From: Angiostrongylus vasorum
Taxonomy: Eukaryota > Nematoda > Chromadorea > Rhabditida > Metastrongylidae
Assembly: GCA_018806985.1 (NCBI GenBank)
Contig: JADANN010000386.1
Span: 372,001 to 436,000 of the forward strand
Length of the DNA stretch: 64,000 bases
Direction of reading: 5' to 3'
The notes beneath the pieces were generated by a model, which searched no databases, had not been told where the DNA came from, and worked only from the letters and a program-made list of their open reading frames with translations. Below, in pieces: positions 1 through 13,400 of this stretch (positions are counted from its first letter, which is position 1; each line of letters begins with the position of its first letter). Made by a program: the position numbers and the translations under genes.

Positions 1-1336
1 ACACCTCTTCGACTCTTCACCAACGTGTATGCGCTATTTTTTCCTACTTTTTTCCGTATTACGCAGTTCTTTCTCAAATATACGACCTAATTTAAGCCTT
101 ACTCTAGTGTTCAACGTGCTGGTTGTTGACAATGAGAAATTCGTGCTTCTTTGATTATTCAAAATTTTAGTCGACACTTTCTCACAAGTGATTCTCCTGT
201 AAAGTTTCGCCAAGAAGTAACCATTACACGCTAACGCCTCGGCTCTATTATGAAACCGAGCATACGCAAAGGATCATCCATTCTCCAAGAGGTCGATCAC
301 TCATTTACGGCGGGGTGGTTTACATTCTGGTTCTTTTTGTAACAGCTCTTCAGTCCCCCCCAAATTCTTATTCCACATTGTGTTGAACGTATCGTGCAGT
401 TTTTGTGAATTGCGGAATAATTCATACACCAGCCTTCATCTCAATTCGCCACTCTAGACCACAATGACTGCATAATCAGCTTTAATTTGTAAATACTTGT
501 ACTTAGAAAATTTATAACGAGTTGCTCGTTTAGGAATCGATATTCAGAAAAAATTGGCAGATGCAATGATATGAGACGAAGATAGAAATAATTCCTTTTT
601 GCTGAGTTTTATAGACACGAATAGGGAAACATCTTGAGCTCATGGGTGAGGGACGTGAACTAATCTGTTAGGCATATGCTTTCTAATGTGTGAATGTGTG
701 GCGGCCGTTGAGAAATCTGTGCTACTACTCAAGTTGCCTTTGTTTTCGACAACTTGCAGTACCCTTTCTGCTGTGAGCCAGGGTCTGTATTGAGGAAGGA
801 GCTCATGGTCCCGTAGCAAATGCGATATGTTGACGTCGAGCATCTTGCCACACTGATATAGTGTAAATCTTCACATTATCGAGGAGTTCACTGCACTCAG
901 GATCATCACAATGACTTGACAGATGCAACTTGATGAATATGTGAACAATAGATGTCCTGACTTTTTCTTTGTGTATAAAATTTCTTACTCATATGTCATG
1001 AGCAGCATTCAGCAACAAAAAAAAAGGTGTTCATTAGAGCATGCACGAATCCTATTTCCCCTCTTGCAAGTAATTTTCATTGCACTGGAGAGGCACAGAA
1101 TTATCATAAATGAACTCGTCTGTTAGTCGTTTTACGAGATGCTTAAAAAGAGCTTAGTAAATTCGTGAGTACGAAATCTCGTCCCGAAGGATTAATTGTG
1201 AACGCAGAAAGACAAGAATGCGTAGAACATGAGCATCCTATCTCTAGGATAAAAAGCGATAACCATAGCAATCATCCTAGTTATTCGCCTAGAATAAATC
1301 ATCATGTAAAACTGTTGTAATATCTCATTGTTACAG
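1..1336. other. Upstream sequence, no recognisable exon
   Basis: AT-rich sequence ending in a polypyrimidine-poor but usable acceptor (TTACAG) in front of the first recognisable rab-37 exon. It is probably intron, because the Rab N-terminal segment that should precede the P-loop exon is absent. I see no exon, RNA gene or repeat here that I can support. Confidence 0.4.
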
Positions 1337-1447
1337 GTGATGCTTCTGGGTGACAGCTGTACAGGTAAAACTTGTTTACTAGTACGTTACAAGGATGGAG
1401 CATTCCTCAGCAACAATTTTATTTCAACCGTAGGAATTGATTATCGG
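1337..1447 (+). CDS. rab-37: rab-37 exon: P-loop and switch I
   Basis: 37 codons, phase 0 at both ends, TTACAG acceptor and GTACGT donor. Encodes the P-loop GDSCTGKT followed by the Rab26/37 signature KDGAFL and switch I STVGIDYR. The first codon of the exon is not a start, so coding sequence continues upstream. Confidence 0.9.
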
Positions 1448-4400
1448 GTACGTTAAGAACATCAAAAATAGAAAAACAAATGAACAAATCACTATAAAGT
1501 AGGAGACATAATAGTGAATGTGAGAGGTCTGACGAGTGCTTGTCAAGATGACAATTATTTTCAGCGTTATGAGATGTGAGTGAATGAATTTTAGGAATAT
1601 TAATAATAGTTTTAATATAACTAGCCTGAGGAAAAAAAATTGCAGTAAACCCATTCAGCGAGAAATGCTCAGGATAACGTTAATAAAGAAATCTTCTAGC
1701 CTTTTTATCTCTTCGTTTGGAGTACCGAGACGGCAAAAACGGCAAAAAATAGGCTGAAGTTTCATCCGCATAACTGCAATCAAACCGTACACTTCATCAT
1801 ATCCGTATAACTAGTAGTTCGATATGACTAAAAAACGCTAAAGACCGTATCTCATAAACAGCTTCATATAAACGCCCATCCCTCGCTTTATCATTCATGT
1901 CACTAGTTTAATACAAATACGAATTTCCGGTACTTTTTTTCCAGGGAACTACCCCCATCGTTGACACGACGCTCCTCGAAGACCAAGCGGGCAACATGTT
2001 TGAACTATTTCAAGGTGCTGAGTCACTTTACCAGCATGAGTGCCACCTGCGGAAGAACGTTCTCAGAGCATAACCGCGTATTTGATTCCCTGTGTGAAAA
2101 GCATTCATTCGGTTCCCTTCTTAAGCTGGATCTTTGGAATTTTAGAAGGTGGATGAAATGCGTTCTCAGAGCATAACCGCGTATTTGATTCCCTGTGTGA
2201 AAAACATTCATTCGGTTCCCTTCTTATGCTGGATCATTGGAATTTTTAGAAGGTGGATGAAATGTTAACAAGTGCATAAATTTGCCACGATGTGGTTATC
2301 GAGACTAATATTCCGTTTCTGACTCACTTCTGCGCAAGTGCTGATTTTTAGCCTAACATGACCTCGCAGTACACCCTGGGGAGAAGAGTTATTACGTTAT
2401 AGTAATGAACTTAAAGCTTTTTTGATTGGACGATCATCATTCCGTTTCACTTTGTTGACCACAACCACTAGTCACAGAAAAAATGCGGCCAACAAATTTA
2501 AGACTAAAAAAAACCATGTGATACAGCGCGAATACTCACTGTTTAAATTCGATTTTGAAACTACACGTTCAAATTATTCCCGATTTGTTTACTACGTGCT
2601 TAGTTTCTTACCACTTATAATTTGTTTTCAACATTTCTTCAAAAAGGAGCACGTAACACAGTGGTTAGAGGTGCACTGTAATATAGAAGGCTTCTATCAA
2701 GCACCATAGGCGCACCAAGTCTACATCACTCTTGGAGTCTGGGAAACTGGCATCAGACCTGTCCAGGACGGTATCAGCACTAACTTGGTGCATATGTGGG
2801 CCAAGTTATTGTGTAGGTCAGATATGCATTCAATCATCTCCAACGGTGCGTGATGAAGTCGGATGCATGACGCATCACTCAAGGACTGGTCAACGTGGAA
2901 AGTTTTTTTTTATTTTTTTATCTCACTGAAACAATTTTTTAATTCGTATCATCAACTTTTTTATATTTTTCTCTCAGAATATCTTTACTCTATTACTTGT
3001 ACAACCAACCACAGACTGATTCAATGATTCAGAGAAATTTGCTTCCTTTCATGCTTTTTGAAAGGACTGTGAGATTGCTGGGTAGAGCTAAGCCTTTGAC
3101 AATTCGAGTATCCGTATTTTTTCCCTCTATGACGACCTTAAGAGGATTTCAGCTTACTTCTTTAATTTTCTTGAACAAAGAGTCAATGCTTTTCAGACAT
3201 GCGCTCATCTACCATACATATATGAATTTTACATCTGAGACATCCAAAAGTAGTGAAATTCTCTGGTGCTGCTCCTCCAAGTGGGGGACGAAAACCTTAC
3301 ATGGTTATATCGGATGCGACTAGAATACCTACTAGAATACAGAAGTAAAGCTTGCCATAGCATGTCAAGTTTTTTTCAGCTGATTAACGTGAAGCCACTT
3401 CCTTTCCTCAATGAGTTGCAGTCGACAAAATGTATTGATGAGAACACAAACCCAAATTAGTCGGAATGTACAAGAGATTTTCGTCATAATAACGATTGCT
3501 TGAAAATTCTCGTCCTCAATATAAGATACATTCAATAAGCAAAGATTGGAATACTCAGGATATTTGAAACTTAAAGGAGTTAAAAAGTTTGAAAACGTTT
3601 ATAATTAAGATACATCTTACTAGGTATTATTGCTTGTAAACTAGATATTCTATATCGTTCTATTTCAGAACAAAGTCATCGATATAGATAACAAGAAAAT
3701 CAAGCTTCAGGTGATTTTTTCATCGTTTTCAAGCACTTCTATCAGTCAAGTTTCTCTCTGTCGTGATCTTTTTTGGTCCATCAAAGTTGGTGATGTTGTT
3801 CACTGGAAAATCGTAAACAGCGTCTGGTAGGATTGAACTATGGAGTACTTTTTCTGTTAGAGGAGTGTTTACGCATGGTTTGCGGTGCCCGCAATTCATA
3901 AGTGGTCGTTTATTCAACCAATTTCTGAAGTAACACTAAATTTGAAAAAGAATGCATTCTATACGAAAATAATGGTCGCTATCAAATTTAAACCAACATA
4001 TCTCAGCTCACACTAAACTTCATTAGTTCTAATTAAAATTTTTTGGAATCTATAGATTTTTGACTATAAACTGCAAGTTATTTTTTTTAGTATATGAAAT
4101 TTTTTATTTTGTTAGAGTATAGGGCACATATGTCTTCTACTTTATTGCCTCAAGGCTCATATTTCCAACAAGAAAGCAAATGAAGGTGCAGAATTAGAGT
4201 ACGATGGTGTTTCCCCAATGAATCGTTTGCGTTTTCAGTTATTGCTTATCTGAAATGCAACCAAAATGATGCTGAACAAAACCCGGAATCCCAGGTTAAC
4301 TCCGAATCTGCGATGGCTCTTTCCGCATGTCCCCGTGTTATCCACTGCGCCAACTGAAACCCTTGCTTTACCGTTTCTTTCCGGCAGTATTTTCATCCCG

Positions 4401-7400
4401 TAACGGTGCTGTCAGCAATCACCCGTCATTAGGTTGCACCGTTAGGATAAGAAAGACTTGCTGAGAGAAAGGCAAAACAGTGGCTTCAGTTGGTACAATG
4501 GATAACCCAAGTGCACGAAGAACGGGTAATCACAGGTTTGAAGCTCACCCGGTGGTCCAACTTATGCTCATATCTCAACATCATTGTGGTTTTATTTCAC
4601 ATAATACCCTGCCATCATTGTGGTTTTATTTCACATAATACCCCTGCCATAAAAAAAGTAGTAGGCAGCAAACAAAAAGTTAAACATTGTGAAATCGCTC
4701 ATCTGATGTGAGTTTTAATGAAATGAACTTCTTTTCTAACATATTTAAAATTGAGACAACACTTCTCAAGAATTATATATACAAGTAATATGATACACCA
4801 ACGTGTCTTCTATAAAGCTTCGGACTTCTAAACTTCTCAGTAGGTCCTGTTCTGCTGCCGAAAAGTCAGCTTTGGGCATTACGGCAGCGGTGGTTTGTGC
4901 CTGTTGTGAGGAGTTAGCACTCTTACCCGTGCACCTCCATCGGTGTTCCTTCAAATAACTGCATATTTCTGCTATCATTAGTTTTATCCAATTCCTATTT
5001 GTATGTTTTTATCCTCAAATTTTTTTACTATGCTCTAGCTTTGCGAAGACGCCATCATTCTAATTGTCCATAACTGTGAATGACGGCGAAATTAATTGGC
5101 TTTTTTTTTCGTGTAAAGAAATTCCTATAATATTCATCTAATAAGTAGGACAAATTGGTGTTGAGAAAATTACTAATATAGTTCCAGGAATGGTGAATTC
5201 AGAGTGTTTAGCAATTAGAACTCACTAAGCTTCATACGGTTGGAGGAAAGAGGCGAATCTGGGCGCAATGGTTAGAGGTGCCGTGCAATAAACATGGGAT
5301 CGATCCCACGCCCCAGGCCCACCAAGCCTCCTATGCCCAAGTGTCGGCAGATTGGTACCAGGCCTGTCTAGGGAGATACGAGCACTGACTTTCAGTACAA
5401 CTTATATACGGCCAGATATGCATCCAATCACCTCCAACGATACACGACGAAGTTAATGAGTGGCGCACCACTAAGGGATAGATCAACGCCGAGTGCTTTA
5501 TCCTTTATTTTTATTAACACTAATGTTATCTAGAAAGCTATACTTCTTGTGAAACACGAGTAACTGGCCATAGTTCGACCATCTACTAATGGCCAGCCTT
5601 TGCTACAAACTGACAGCAAAATCAATGCCCAGTATCCTCATTATTTATATTCCCACTCATTTCAATGATCTTTAATATCGTAGATAATTATTTTTTAAGT
5701 TCTTCAAATGTCATCTTTCTTTAAAAAAAAACCTAATACTTCTAAAAGTAATGTTTACATACGGGCGTGAAGCCTGAGGACACTGAGGAATCTCTAGCCC
5801 TCATCGCGAAGCCGAGTGGCAGTTTTCTATGTGGTTGGATAGAGTGGGAATCGTTTAATGCGGAGCAAAAGCAACCTTTACTTACACCGGGGCGCAAGTC
5901 CACTCAGCAAACAGGGTAAATTGTATTTGGTGGACCAAATCTTATGCTTTAAATAACTCGTAATATAGTCATATTCAATAGTATGTCCATAGATGCGCTT
6001 ATTGCATAGACGCGAATAGTATCCAAGCTCTCGTTCCGATCAAAAGTATGCAATTATGTGACTGCAGAGTAGAGGTGGTTTGAGGTGGCATACAACTATT
6101 AAGCCTTGCATCTACTCTGGAAGAGCCCAACTTGCTACTTTACGAGTGCACTCCCACACATGATATAGACGGATAGGTTAAGTCGTTGACATTGCTTTTC
6201 TGCACAAATAATAAAAATAAAAGGTCTTTTTACAAAAACTATGACAGAATCCTTGCCCATCGGGCGAGCGAACGTCAGAGTTAGTCTTACACATGGACGA
6301 ATGGAGCGCTCAGTAATGTTCGTTCGTGACGCTGCAGATTAATAAAATTGCAGGCGATAATGGCGTCTGAGATATTATGCAAGGAATCATATGTTGATAA
6401 GTTATTTAATGCACGATTAGATTGAGAACGTTGGTAATACCCACTATCCGAAATGCAAACTTGTATTATGAGAAACATAAACGTGTGGCGTAGTGTTGAA
6501 CAATACTTCGAAAATCAATCATGTTCATGCCTAACTGATAAATCTAGTGCTTACTTATTTACTACTATTCATTCCTCCGCTGATGACTGCTCAAACTACC
6601 CAGTAGTTGGTAGTAACTCATCGGTAGTCCAAGTTCTTGTGTAGCTTCAGACTTAACAAAGCTAGAAAAGTAACTTCGCTCTATTAGCTCAAAGATACAG
6701 TAAAAAAAAACATGTGGGCTTTATTCTGTCTTTTGGATACTTCATTTACAACAATAAAGTTTATAATGGGTTGAGATATATGTGCTTAAAGTAGAAGAGG
6801 AAGATTACCTTCTATTGTCTTTTAGCCAGCACTCGTGTCACCTGCTCTCCCGACGATGGTCGAGTAATTCTAGCATGCATCAGCAAGCAGTCCATTTCTC
6901 TCTTTCGCGAGCAAAAGTCGTATCTATCTTCTAGAGTGTTCACGAAGAACTCTGACCACCCAATTGATGGCTTTTATGCTTTCCTTTATACATTCTGAAG
7001 AATCTAGTCACTAACGGCTGTTTTCCACGTTTTCCACAGATTACTTAACCGGCCCACGTTATGTGCGTCAGTTTGGCGTACAGAACGGCGTCTTTGGATT
7101 TAGATCGTCGACATAGGCCGGAGCTTCGTATGCCTTCCCTCACTTTTTGTGACATGCGGTACTCCGAGCATCGTCTCTTCGACCCTGTTCAACGCTAGGG
7201 TTAAGTCAATCATCACGTTGAGTTCCCGACCTACATAGACGTAGCTGGAGCATTCGGATATGTTATGTTGAACGTGAATGAGGCGTACGAAATCAATCCG
7301 TTCGTCGTGAACATCGTTTTTGTGGGATTTATTCGAAGACCAATCTTTTCACAAGCGTTATGAAACTCGCCGTCATTCGTTCCGCCTGGTCAATGCTTGT

Positions 7401-10400
7401 TGTTATAAGAACGATGTCATCAGAAGAATGAAAATGATGTAATTGCTGAGCATTGATTTTCACTCCCATGTTGCTCCATTCGTCTTTGCATGACGTTTTC
7501 GAGTGTGGCACTAAATAATTTTGACAACACGGCACCGCCTAGCTTAACCTCTTTTTTTTACGTCGATCTTAATATCGTTGCAGAATGGTGATATTTTTGG
7601 TGGCGAAATCTCCATACAACTCACGAAGATTCTTCGTATACTGACTAGAGACGCCTTGGTTTTCCAGGGATTCTATGACCGCTTTACTTTTAACTGAGCT
7701 AGAGGCAAATCCACAACCAACTTTCCATTAACCTCGGCACTGTTCAATAACTCGCTGTTTCCCTTAATGAGCAAACGCGAGGCTGCTATTACATCACTTA
7801 TTAGTTAACAATAGCTGACGTCTCAGCGTTTCCACCTTTTCAAAGCCTAGAAAAGCCGAATTGACAAGCAATCCACTCATCCCAACGTATTCATAACCTC
7901 AACAAATAAAACTAATCACATCGATTTCATCCACACAGTAAGCAGTTTCTTTTACAGCCACTGTTTTGCTCCTTGTAAGCCTCCCAGTTATTCCTCGTTG
8001 TGGAGTGTGCGCCTGTGTCGGTCTTCATATGAAGGAACACCTAGTTAGTAGACTTAAAAATTAAACAAAATGCCCACTTTGCGTGTACAAGACACATTCT
8101 TTAAATCGATGAAAGTCAAACAGAGCAGTCCTTTTTACACTCGCGATATTTCAATGCGTCTTGTTATCGTGTGGTTGAGATCTGTCCTACTAAACCCTCT
8201 TCATGACCCTCATTGCTCACATGGATCTCCTTCGTACAGTGTTATATTAGTCTTGTTAAGACGACTACAGCGAAGAGTTTATAGACAACAGGTAGCAAAC
8301 AAATTGAGCGGTAGTTACCGATATGGCGAGGTCACCATTCTTGAACGATAGCACGGTCTTGATGATCTTCCACTGAGTGCGAACCTTGTATTCGGACAGG
8401 CAACTCGTGAAAAGCCAGGCCACTTTGTCCATGAGTACTGGAAGAAGACTATTGGAGTTTTCAGGTCTTATACAGTCCAAATTTAAAAATTAATGCTGTT
8501 CGATTTTTTCACCGACGACACAGCATGCCACATTTCGTAAGGGAAAGTCGGTGAGACGATGTGCCCATCCTTCTTTAATTCACATGAGGGCAGGAGGACA
8601 TGGCTATTGAAAATATACGAATAGTAATCGTGAATAATTTTCTACATTTTCTTTCTAGAAGCAATAACTGTTCTGTCTGGGTGTCTGAATGCAATTACTT
8701 TGTTTCTGTAATTGCTAAAGTTTTGATAGACTTTGCGAATGCTTTTTCTAGCCTCTGCAGCTTCGACCACTACGGCTGCTGTTCTCGCTTTAAGATCTTC
8801 TTTTATCGCCTGTCTGCATGGTTTTGCACGTTCGGACGTTAGTTCGCGGTTGCCTGCAGCTTGTGCGATTTAATGCTGGCGTATCAGCTCGAGTGTTTCT
8901 GGAGACAGACGTATCTTGGAGACTTTAGAAACTCTCAGCTTTCATAGCGCAAAGGTGAAGATGTTGAGTGAGCGGTCGTATTCATGGTCGGGGTTATCGA
9001 AAATGGCAACTTCCAAAAAGCTGATTACTGAACAGAATAAGTCCCAGTTTTCGGTGATTTTGACCCTTTATTTTTTGAATTTAGCGGCATTTCCTCCTTT
9101 AGCGAGAAAAGAAATCTTGTGCGCAGTGTAACGGCTCACAGCGCAAGAATATGAAAGGCATTCGCGGCAGTGAGTAAGAGTTAAATATTGCTTTGAAGTC
9201 CTAAAGCCTGGGTAATTAAACCTTTGTACGTATATACTTGCTCGTTATACAACAATGCAATGAGATTTGTGATGTATGTACAATAAGTTACAAGTGAGGT
9301 GGTTCAGTGGGTTCTTACCTAATAAAACGCATTAACATTGGAGACGCATTAACACACGTGGAGTCGATCTCCGCGCCCATGGCCCACCAAGCCTTCCATC
9401 TCTCCGGGGTCAGCAAATTGGTACCGGACTTGTCTGGGAGGATAGCAGCACTGGCTCGATACATCGGTAGGCCACCATGAGTCATTGTAAAGGCCAGATA
9501 TAGTGTATGCACCAATGTAACGGCTCAAAGCGCAAGAATATGAAAGGCGTTCGTGGGAGTGAGCAAGAGCGAAGGATTGCTGGTAAAGTACCTGTGAGCA
9601 ATGAAAGCATTTAACTTATATTAAGAACACAACATAATTACATAAGAATCGACGATAACATTAATTTATTTGCAATGAAGGAGCTAAGGATTACAGTTAA
9701 TCTCATTACAACCTAAGCAATTGAGTTTGTAAAGAAAGATTAAGCAAGAGAGAAATGATGATGGAATGCCAACGGCGATCTTCAAGGCGTAGTCAGAAAA
9801 TAAATGACGGTGCTAGTGGGCGTGGCTAGGTCCAAGCGAGTGGCGTTGGTCGTAGGGTCAAGGCTCGGATCCCGGGGTCTAGTCCCCAAGCAATGAGATG
9901 CACCCAGTAGCATACCTAGTGGTGTGAGTGATGGCTACAAAATGCTGTGTCTAGTAATGTGCCCGATGGCTAGAATAGGATGTGTATGTAGGGCACGCAC
10001 GCGGAGGTTGTGGCAAATGCAGTCTCTATCGACTTATAGAATGTGTTTGTTGGGTAGATAGATGGAGGTATCTGATAGAGGGAGTTCTCTATACGCAGGA
10101 GATGGTCCCATTCCGTGTATAATTTTGGGACATCAGCGACATCTGTAAAGCGAAATCTTCCAGTTACTATGATGTGGTCTATTTCGTTATTGCACTCTCC
10201 ACCGGGAGACACCCACATCCAGTTCGGAGAGTAAGGCTTCTGGAATTTCGAGTTACCATGACCTTTCTTGGTCGCCGTGATAAACTCGGACATGCGCTCA
10301 CCCGCTCGTTCCGTTCCAGTCCGTGGGTCCCAATGTGACGGTCTTCAACCGTTCTTAAGGATCCAATCTTGGCCTTAAAATCTCCAATGATGACCTTAAA

Positions 10401-13400
10401 GAACGTATGATCTTCACTGTAGAACTTCTACAAGTCCATATAGAACTCATCGCCTTCTTCTTCGTCATTGCGAGATGTCGGTGCGTAGACAACAAAGGTT
10501 GTCAAAGCTGGTATTGATCCACATCGCTTCAACCGTAAATGTCTGATTCGTGCTGTTAGTTGTTCAAGTAAATCGATGTTCATGACCAAACTCGTGCTGA
10601 CGAGCATGCCGACACCGTCCACTCCTCTCCCTCGCATGTTCCGAAGAACACTTCTTCTCCAGTGTCACAGACGGCGTCGAATGGGGCGAGTCTTCTTCTC
10701 TTAGCCAGTTCGATGATGGCATAAATTACCCTTTATCTCTACATGATCAAGTCCAGTATCGACGACTCAGATCCAAGTGAGCCGGCATTTTAGATACAAG
10801 TTATCACCTTAGTCCTTCGAAATTTAAGAAGCCTGGAATAGCCCTGAGAGATCAACAGCCTTCACGTACTCGTGGTATTCAACGCTGCCGTATCAGGGCA
10901 CCTTCGAGAATAAAGAGGGCCATTATTTTAGTATGTCCTGCATTTAATATCCACGTTTAGCTTGCTGAACTCTGAATGTGAGGGCTAGCTATACTCACAG
11001 ATAGCTTGCCATTCTCCTCCAGAGTAGAAGAGGAACTCATTTACTGTGTGACCTCTGACTGCCTCTCCTTTAGATCCCAGTCGCTTGATTGCACTCTTTT
11101 CAGCTATCGTAGAATATAACAACGTAAAAAGAGAGCACACCTACCACGTATTAATGAATATTTCTTCGCAAACACGACTTTTGTTGAATTGGTACAGCGG
11201 GAACAAGGATTCCATGCCCTGGACGCTCTTTTTTCTCAATGAAGCACACGGTCTCCGATTAACCCCCCTATCCGCCACCTGGAGACGTGCCACGTTGCGC
11301 CTCGACTAACACGGCAGGAAATCATCCTGTGGAAGAGATCCGTGTCTTTGGTTCGTACTGCCGCCAATGTCACGTCAGTGATTCTGGTTTGAAATGAACT
11401 GAGGATTTGTCCTTGTAAACATTTAGCACTTATTCCTTCCTTTCTTAACCAGTCTGCTATGCAGTTACTTTACTTATTGTGGGGACACATTTTGACTGCA
11501 TAAAGTAGTAAGTAGTTTTGCTTTTGTGACATTTCACATGGCCCTTCATCATCGCATTTGATTCGTTTTCCTCGCGTTCATGGTCAACAATGGTCTTCAA
11601 GCATTTTGCATTTGTTCCAGCTTAGAAGATCGTTTTCTTTATGAATATAATAGAATGATGGTCGTGTCAATTCTCTTTGCAATCATCGGAACACCTGGGC
11701 TAAGGCTTGTGATGGTCGTGTCAATTCTCTTTGCAATCATCCGAACACCTGGGTTAAGGCTTGCCTACGTGGATTGCAGGACGGCGTTGTGATACGGATC
11801 GAACTAGCGCTTTTGCCTCCTAATCGACGGCATCACTAACCACTACCCTGTCCCCACCCCGCTGCTTTTCGCATTTTAATTTCAGTTTTAAGTGGTACCA
11901 GGCTTGTTCAGGAAAGAATTCACTCTTTGCTATCTAAGTGCGAATGCTAGGCCATCACAGGACTTCAATGAGAATCGACTCAGCCAACATTTTACGACAT
12001 TTAAGGTGAAAAAAAATCCTCAAGCGGCAGCCGAAGCCACATGTAAAGATTGGGAAACCGTAGTGAATGATGTCCGCGAAAAAATGAGCTGGGCATGAGA
12101 AGTGTTGAGATCCGCATAGTAGATGTGAAGACGAGTCGTATATAAATATAAAATTTTTTGCTGCTATGACTGATTAATTCTTACACGATGCATACCAGAA
12201 TCTCGTGAGATTTCCGCGAAATGTGAGTGTTAAGCGACCGCCATCATGCAAAACCTAGTTTAAAAAATGAAAAAAAAGGATCCCACATTTGATCATTTTT
12301 ATTATAATGAAATCAGAAGAGAATACAGTTCTTTGGCAAAAGATAATGAAATTATTTCAGTAGATCTCGAATAGAAAGGTAAGTTTACGGTTGCTCGATC
12401 TCACTTCACAAGCGCTCTGTGCAACTCCACAACTGTCTTCTTAACAACAGAAACTTACTTAAAAATGTTAAAGAATCAGTTTCGAATTTAAATCATGTTG
12501 TATATCTGCCTTATATTGTTCCTTACTTTATTATCTCATTATAGAGTGAAATCGACTCCAATCTTTCTAGAAACGGAGATCAATAAGTGACAAAGAGCAA
12601 AACAGAAATAAGACGAAATATTTATTAATCAAAGGAATGAATGGAGAAAAAGCGCCTAGTAGTCGGTGGGTTTCTTAACTATTGAATTCGTTGTTTAGAT
12701 CTGGGACACAGCTGGGCAGGAGCGGTTTCGTTCCGTTACGACTGCTTACTATAGAGAAGCAGATGCTTTATTACTGGTATTCGACGTATCGAATCGGACA
12801 AGTTTCGAAAACGTCAGGGTGAGCTTCTTGTTTGAAACACCTTTCGAAAAAAAAGAAAAAAGTGCTTAGAGCTGCATTTTTCTGAATAAAACATGAAAGT
12901 TATTTCAGAGCTGGCTGTCTCAAGTTCGAGAATATGGAAAGGAGTCCGTACAAGTGACACTGGTAGGAAACAAATGCGATCTCGGATCGGCACGAACAGT
13001 AAAATCCGATGAAGCACGACAACTAGCATCGGTGACTACCTCTTTCCATAGACTGAATATAGCTTTTCAGCTTTGAGCCAAAAAACTGCATTAAACAATA
13101 CTAATTTGCTACCATACTAACTGACTTCTGGATCTATTTCTTGACAGCAGTATTATACTTCTTTTATAACATTGTTACGCAATGCATTTGTTTAAAGACA
13201 CAGAAGAGACAATCTTGTGCTGGAACAGCAGGTACTATTTTTGCTTGCTAAAACACCAGATTCAACTCATTTTCAACATAATCAAGGGCAGTTAGCGAAG
13301 AGTTAAGACTCTCGGCGTTGCTTTTGTTATTGATTTTCGAAGTAGAGCTATGAAAGCATGGAAATAGTAAAAAGCCACGGTTTGGAATATTGTTCATCGA

